From contig CM070876.1 in NCBI GenBank assembly GCA_036365515.1, positions 34,045,195-34,109,194 of the forward strand: DNA of 64,000 bases, given 5' to 3'. This document shows positions 58,078-64,000 of the stretch, in pieces (the first letter of the stretch is position 1; each line of letters opens with the position of its first letter). Position numbers and translations under genes: made by a program. This DNA comes from Torymus aiolomorphi (Eukaryota; Arthropoda; Insecta; Hymenoptera; Torymidae). The notes under the pieces are model-generated. The model was not told where the DNA came from, did no database searches, and saw only the letters and a list, made by a program, of their open reading frames with translations.

Positions 58078-58596
58078 GGGAGTCACCACAAATAGACCGT
58101 GGCGTGGGGTGGCGTGGCGTGGCATGGCGTGCCCGTGGTGTGGCGTGACGAACACTTATGAAAAACGAGTGTGCCGTCTTCAAGATCCGTGTTCCAAGTG
58201 CTTTGAAAAAATAACTTTATTTACATATAATTTTACATATAATTAAAGTTGGTTGTGCGAAAACTTACTAATTTTTAAGAATTTTACGTAGAAAAAAAAT
58301 TATTAAAGCGCTAAGCGTTTTTCAAAAATCAGTTTTCCATATATGATCCTCGTTCATGAGGAAATAAAAGCTTAAAAGATATCTCCGTAACTTTCTATGT
58401 AAAATTATTAAAAATTAGTAAGTTTTCGCACAACAATCTTTATTTATATGTAAAATTATATGTAAATAGAGTTATTTTTTCAAAGCACTTGGAACACGGA
58501 TGCAATAATCTTGAAGACGGCACACTCGTTTTTCACAAGTGTTCGACACGCCACACCACGGACACGCCATGCCACGGTCCATTTGTGGCGACTCCC
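58078..58596. mobile_element. hairpin MITE P5 (519 bp), TAA target
   Basis: GGGAGTCACCACAAATAGAC pairs with its complement at 58596 and arms extend through GTGCCGTCTTCAAGAT and TTTTACATATAATT. A GGCGT/GGCAT minisatellite-like run lies in the left arm (58100-58150). TAA flanks both ends (58075-58077 and 58597-58599). Confidence 0.8.
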
Positions 58597-58606
58597 TAAG
58601 CCCTAA

Positions 58607-58849
58607 GGGACTGTCCACATAGCGTCTCATGTGCCTTGTCTCTTGGCTCATGTCTCAAGCGCGAAAAAAATCGTTGTCCGCAATCTTAATAATTTCTAAT
58701 TTATTGTCATTTTTTCTGTATAATTTTCTATTGCCATAAACTATAAATGTATAAGAATTCGGACAACGATTCTTTTCGCGCTTGAGACATGAGACAAGAC
58801 TACAAGAGACAATGCACATGAGAGTATGAGACGCTATGTGGACAGTCCC
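58607..58849. mobile_element. hairpin MITE P6 (243 bp), TAA target
   Basis: GGGACTGTCCACATAGCGTC pairs with its complement at 58849; arms continue through CATGTCTCAAGCGCG. TAA flanks both ends (58604-58606 and 58850-58852). The 99-codon minus frame crossing it is rejected. Confidence 0.8.
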
Positions 58850-58852
58850 TAA

Positions 58853-59248
58853 CACTACGGAACGCACATTACCCACCCCCTGTCGATAATGCAGATCACT
58901 GCCCGACACGACACCGGACACGTGATGAACACACATGCCGTGATCTGATTCCATACTATCCGTACATAAAATGTGATTCTAACCTAAGCTTCCGGTGGCC
59001 GATGAGTAAGGTCACAGCCTCACTTCTTCACTGCTTCAGTATGCATCGGTAACTTGTTGAAGGAGTGTAGACTTGTAGGTTATAGGACACCGCAAGTACA
59101 CATGTCTGACTTGGGCGCCCCATCGAACTCCAAAATTATGTAAAGTACTTACTAGCATTAAAGCATATTTTCATCATAAAATGAGCATTGTTAAAAGTTG
59201 ACAAAGTGATCACCCATCTGAGCGCGACAACCAGGTGGATTAGCACGA
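58853..59248 (+). promoter_or_regulatory. presumed promoter and 5' UTR of RNase Z
   Basis: About 400 bp of non-repetitive DNA between the last hairpin element and the ELAC2 start codon. A TTCAGTATGC string at 59036 could be an initiator. No TATA box at a fitting distance. The start site is not determinable by eye. Confidence 0.35.
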
Positions 59249-62200
59249 ATGATTTTCAGCAAATTATTTCGCTTCCCCAAGCCCAGTCGAAGTATTATCA
59301 GCGTACTTCGTACGTATATGAAAACTCCGACATATCGGCCCTTAATAATGCCAAAAGACAACAAGGGCTATGTAGCTGAACTGCAGAAGCAACGCATACG
59401 AATCAAGGCCCTGGCTGCCAAGTATGCGCCCTCACAAATTTCCCTGCAGGTACATAAATATTGTGCAATGTCGAGTGTTTGTTTCACCATTGCTTCCCTG
59501 ACTCTTTTTTATATTTTTTTACTTAACAAATTTCATCCATAGTCTATCATTTTTTTAAATATTTTAATTTTTTCACAATACATCATTAGTGTAATATATG
59601 TTTTAAATTTGTATGTGATCGTTGACTTTTTTCATAATATTTTATGATTTAGGTTATGGGAAATGGAAGTCGTGCAGAATCCAGATCTGTTTTACTTGTC
59701 ACTGATCACACAAACTATATATTTAACTGTGGCGAGGGCACTCAACGTCTATCATGCGAACATCATGCCAAACTTACAAAAACTGAGCATATTTTCGTGA
59801 CGATGTCTACTTGGGAAAATATGGGTGGAATACCAGGAGTTGCTCTTACCATACAAGACTCAGGTGTACCTAAAATCAATATCCATGGACCAGAGGGCTC
59901 AATTGACATCATTGAAGCTACTGCAAGCTTCATAATGTTGAACCAACTGGAAGTTTTACCTGTAGACTGTTCAAAACAATTTAAAGATCATACTATGACT
60001 ATTGATTATCTTTCCATAAACAATCCTAACAAATCAGAAAGCAATGAGGTTGCTGGTCCATTCGGTATGTCTTTTGATAATACAAATTATTATGATTATC
60101 AGATTAATTCTAATGGTAAAAGATCTCGACCTAATAGTCCTAAAGATAAAGCTGCAAAAGCTAAGTTTCTGGATTCTAAACACAGAATAGACAGCATGAT
60201 GATTTATATTTGTAAATTAAATCCAAGAGTAGGGGCTTTAGACATTAACAAGTGTAATGAAGCAGGTGTTAAACCTGGACCAAATTTGGGAAGACTAAAA
60301 GCTGGTGAAGATATAACTTTACCCAATGGTCAAGTTGTAAAAAGCAAAGATGTAGTTGCAGATCCTGAACCAGGTCCTTTATTTATAAGTAAGAAACAAA
60401 ATATTTATATTAATAATTTGCTTGGAATAAATCATTCATATTTGGTATTATAAATAAATTCGTAATTCATATTCATTTTAGTTATGGAATGCCCTGATGA
60501 AAGCTGGATAGATGTTATTGTTGAAAATTCAGTTTTAGAAAAATACCAAGAACGAAATGCTACAAATGAAGATAATTCAGTGAGTTATATTGTACATTTT
60601 ACACCAGAAAATGTATTAAATAATACAAAATATAAGGATTGGATGCGCAAATTTGGTACAAAAACTCAACATCTTATAATTAACGAAAGTAACACAGGTT
60701 ATGCTAGTGAAGCAATGCACAAAATGCAACATCAACTTCATTTAATCCATCCAACCATATTTCCATTTTTTGCTGATCAACAAATTTTCGAAAACCAAAA
60801 CTTACATCAAAATGTAGAGAAGATTCTGGAAGATAAAAGTGCTGAAAATGTAGAGGACAACAGAAGTACAGAGATGGAAAGGGCCACAACTAAAAATGAT
60901 GAATTAGATACATCATTGGTAAGAGTATTTACGATTTAATAATAATTAATTATTGCAAAAGTCGCTTAATATTAAGTGTATTGAGAAAAATATTTTTATT
61001 ATTCTACTTAACCATGCTTGCTGTATAAATTTACCTACAGAATTATTGTTAATTTAGAATTCACAGAAAACTTGAATGGGAAAAACAATTAATAATAACT
61101 AATAATACTATATTGTGCAACTAGAGAGGAAATTCCTCCCTTGTTACACGCCGTAATTTTTTTAATGAGTGCAGGAATAGGCTCTTTTTGTACATGAAAG
61201 AGTGGATGGAGCATTTCGAATAATTCACCATATCAATAAAAATAAAACAGTGAATTATGTTAAAACTTATATTTTATTATATACTTTAAACACAAAATAT
61301 TCTCGTAAGAATTCACTGAACAATTGTAAAAATATTGAGAGATTAATTATTTTTTTATGAAAATTATTAATAAGATGTTTGTATGTTAAAAGCTGGAAAT
61401 GCTCGATTTTCCATTTGATTTTTAGGTAGGAAAAGGGCTTTTTTCTTGCATGAATTGAAAAAAAATCTTATCACAGGTAAAAGATGATGAACTGAAAATT
61501 CTTCGCTGTAAAACACTCAATGAAGTTCAATTAAGACCACACAAAGGCTTTCAAGAAAATTGTGTACAACTTAAGCCAAAAGAATATGTACAGGATGTAT
61601 TTAGTATAGACGGATTTTTAGATGCTCTTGCAGATTTACAAACTGAAGTAAATGCTAAGACAAAATCTTTAGGTAGTATGGAAGAATATCCAAAACTTAT
61701 AATGTTAGGTACAGGTTCATCAATACCAAATAAACTCAGAAATACTAGTGGAATACTTTTTCAAATAAGCAAAGATAATAGTATACTCTTAGACTGCGGA
61801 GAGAGTACCATTGGACAAATAGTAAGATATTTTGGTAAATCAGAAGTTAACCAGATCTTAAAATCAATTAAGGTATGCTTTTTTTAAACTAATTAAATGT
61901 GTGCATATGTGTGCTATATAAAATTATGATTTTAAATATGTTAATTTTGGTAATGTAAATTGTTTTCAGGCTATTTATGTATCACATTTACATGCAGACC
62001 ACCATTTAGGATTTCTTGGAATACTGAAGCAGAGAAAACGAGTCACCAATGAACCTGTTTTTCTACTAGCTCCACAGCAAATTTGTTCATACCTTTATTT
62101 TTATCACAACAGATTTGAACCAATTTTACGTGATTTTAGATTAGTTTCTAATAGAGATTTATTGTTTAATCAGACCATATTAACAGATTCTGTTTCGAAA

Positions 62201-63787
62201 GATTTATATAAAGCCGTGGATGTTGCTAACATCAGTACTGTGTTTGTGACGCACTGCGCTTTTGCATATGGTGTAGCGTTTACATTAAAGGATGGGCGAA
62301 AAATTTGTTACAGGTATATTAAATAATTAATATTTTATATTATAATTATTTGGGTTAAAATAATAATTATACGTGATAAGAAACTAAGATGTAATATCGT
62401 CACTCCCGAATAAAAAGGTGCTATCTCAACGCCCGGTTGGAAAAGGAGTCATGTCGGTACCCGGTTGAAAAAGGGTCATCTCGCGAGCGAATTTTTTTAC
62501 CTTAGATTGAGGTTTTCAAGCTCTGCCAAAGTATATTTTTCGGAAGAGCTTTATATCGTTTTATACAGTAATTATTTTTATTCCCATCTCTTCTATAATG
62601 GCCATTTTATAGCATGAAAAGCGGGGCAAAAATGGCGTCTGATTCCCTCTTTTACTTTATTTCCGCATAATGCGGGAATAAAGTAGCATAGTCTAATTTT
62701 TTACGTTTATGGTGAATTGGGTTAAAACTAACAAATAAATAACACATAAATACAAAGTAACTTTTCAAATCTATGAAGTGGCCACAGTGGCGATGGGAAT
62801 AAAGTACTATATGTAACACGGGACTAAAGTCGCTTCGCTACGCTCGCTCGGGCAGTGAACTCACCCGCGGGAATAATCTGCGACTTTAGTCCCTTCGAAA
62901 AATAGACTTTTGCAGTACCGAAAACCTCAATCTAAGGTAAAAAAATTCGCTCGCGAGATGACCCTTTTTCAACCGGGGGCAGAGATGACACCTTTTCCAT
63001 CCTGGTGGCGAGATGACATCTTTTCCATCCGGGCGGCGAGATGACTCCTTTTCCAACCGGACGCCGAGATGACTCCTTTTCCAACCGGGCGTTGAGATGG
63101 CACCTTTTTATTCGGGAGCGACGATATAAAACTGAAGCAGATCATTAAAAATTGATAATCTAATTTTAGATTAAAAAAATTGAAGCTACTGGGGTCTCGC
63201 TGTTGAAATATTTGATCGATAGCAGGACCAGTGGCTTTAATTCTTAAAATATAATTATTATAGCTGTCACTAACGTCATTCTCGTAAATAATCTAATTTA
63301 GCTTTTCATATCCATAAATCTAGTTGAATTATTTCAAAGATTCACTAACGTTAAAAATTTAAGCGGCGACACAATACCCTGCGAGAACATGATCAAACTC
63401 GCTCAGGGAAGCTATCTTCTGATCCACGAGGCGACGATGGAGGACGGCCTGGAGTCCGAGGCACTGTTGAAGCGCCACTCAACAATCTCCCAAGCTGTGA
63501 ACGTCGGCGTGAGGGCCCAGGCTGATTTCACGTTGCTGACGCACTTCTCGCAGCGCTACAGCAAGATACCGCTGCTACCGGATCACTCGCAGAACGGTGT
63601 CAACTTCGATAGCGTCGGCATATCCTACGACTTCATGTCCATCAGCCTGTCACAACTAAAGTTGCTGCCGTTGTTCTATCCCGCTTTATCCGTAATGTTC
63701 AGCGAGTTCCGAGCTATGCTCGATGAACGAGCATCCAAACGCGAGTGGAAGAAGGAAAATCTCGTCACCTCCTTGTCGAAGATCTGA
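59249..63787 (+). CDS. ELAC2: long-form tRNase Z (ELAC2 / RNase Z), six coding exons
   Basis: A zinc-dependent endonuclease of the metallo-beta-lactamase fold that cuts precursor tRNA after the discriminator base so CCA can be added. Exons: 59249-59449, 59653-60388, 60482-60918, 61477-61872, 61970-62313, 63364-63787; phases join without error to 845 codons plus TGA. All introns are GT..AG. The N-terminal half is the degenerate, substrate-holding beta-lactamase-like domain (NCGEGTQR in exon 2). The C-terminal half is catalytic: LGTGSSIPNKLRNTSGI and LLDCGEST (exon 4), the zinc-binding SHLHADHHLG (exon 5), THCAFAYGV, then SGDTIPCE across the exon 5/6 join, HEATMEDG and LLTHFSQRYSK (exon 6). Length is normal for the family. 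The first ~33 residues are basic and hydroxylated (MIFSKLFRFPKPSRSI), a likely mitochondrial presequence. Starting at Met24 or Met34 instead would give a nuclear form, as known for human and fly enzymes. Exon 6 is clearly GC-richer than exons 2-5. Confidence 0.95.
60919..61476. other. ELAC2 intron 3 (558 bp)
   Basis: AT-rich intron with a GT donor at 60919 and an AG acceptor at 61476. No nested gene or delimited repeat seen. Confidence 0.7.
62394..63127. mobile_element. 734 bp foldback element in ELAC2 intron 5
   Basis: ATATCGTCACTCCCGAATAA pairs with the complement near 63110-63127. Both arms share GATGACCCTTTTTCAACCGG and ACCTTAGATTGAGGTTTTC (and complements). The right arm carries about six ~28 bp units (GAGATGACTCCTTTTCCAAC at 62957, 62984, 63011, 63039, 63067, 63095) but the left arm only about three. 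A GCTTCGCTACGCTCGCTCG hairpin (62815-62890) and a small TTTATTCCCGCAT palindrome are nested. It sits well inside the intron and does not touch the acceptor. Confidence 0.85.
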
Positions 63788-64000
63788 TCGATCTTAAATC
63801 ATCTTCAACAAAAGCAAGCTAGTCGAGAACGAACTTGGGCATCTTTTCTATCAAAAGAAACACTATCTTATTGTGAAAAAGCTACGATATTTCATAAAAT
63901 TATGAATTTGGGTTTTACTACTGTATAGCGTATGAGGTTGCTTCTCTGATAGATATGTATAGTAATGTTACATGCCTTTTTTATGCTAATGTTGTTTTTA
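63788..64000 (+). other. ELAC2 3' UTR, continues past the window
   Basis: Sequence after the TGA. No canonical AATAAA seen before the end of the window (ATAAAA at 63894 is a weak candidate). Confidence 0.5.

Noticed and set aside
62957..63120. Six regularly spaced ~28 bp repeats, CRISPR-like at first sight
   Set aside because: Units are contiguous without spacers, diverged, and part of an inverted-repeat element in a eukaryotic intron.

Overview
This is nuclear DNA from an insect. The host genes have introns with GT..AG borders, the background is very AT-rich, and the transposable elements are of animal type (mariner, a CR1/jockey-group non-LTR element, a tRNA-derived SINE, PIF/Harbinger-like and TTAA-target MITEs). 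The element mixture and the divergent trypsin-like and F-box sequences would suit a parasitoid wasp or other hymenopteran, but that is inference. I see no bacterial operon, CRISPR array or rRNA. The only tRNA-like sequence belongs to a SINE.

Layout. 1-5.5 kb: CpG-rich DNA, a 2.8 kb element with ~240 bp inverted ends, a palindrome with a 284 bp (TA)n core, and a broken reading frame that faintly recalls virus-like (Polinton/adintovirus-type) DNA polymerase genes. 5.5-12 kb: a 2.3 kb palindrome and the first copy (A) of a ~4.4 kb non-coding repeat. 12.5-17.4 kb: a minus-strand non-LTR retrotransposon with an open 929-codon ORF2 and a damaged ORF1. 18.1-22.5 kb: the second copy (B) of the large repeat, carrying a nested foldback element. 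22.8-24.1 kb: a mariner with 28 bp ends, TA target duplication and an intact 357-codon transposase. 24.2-24.7 kb: an F-box gene relic with its own promoter; a second copy lies at 33.9-34.3 kb. 30.7-33.3 kb: a six-exon chymotrypsin/trypsin-like protease, dead through two in-frame stops and a 269 bp MITE in its last exon. 36-47 kb: foldback elements, a SINE and three GC-rich, GA-rich islands that look like promoters. 47-58.9 kb: many inverted-repeat elements, including two copies of one foldback family and a train of six hairpins laid end to end. 59.2-63.8 kb: the one clearly intact host gene, long-form RNase Z (ELAC2), six coding exons and 845 codons, with a 734 bp palindrome in its last intron.

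Function. ELAC2 is the only gene I expect to work for the cell: it removes 3' trailers from precursor tRNAs in nucleus and mitochondrion. The mariner transposase and retrotransposon ORF2 are selfish genes with long open frames. Most other sequence is palindromic. At least twenty distinct inverted-repeat structures can be delimited, several with tandem repeats inside their arms, and many have target duplications (TAA, TTAA, TG, AAGT) that reveal how they arrived.
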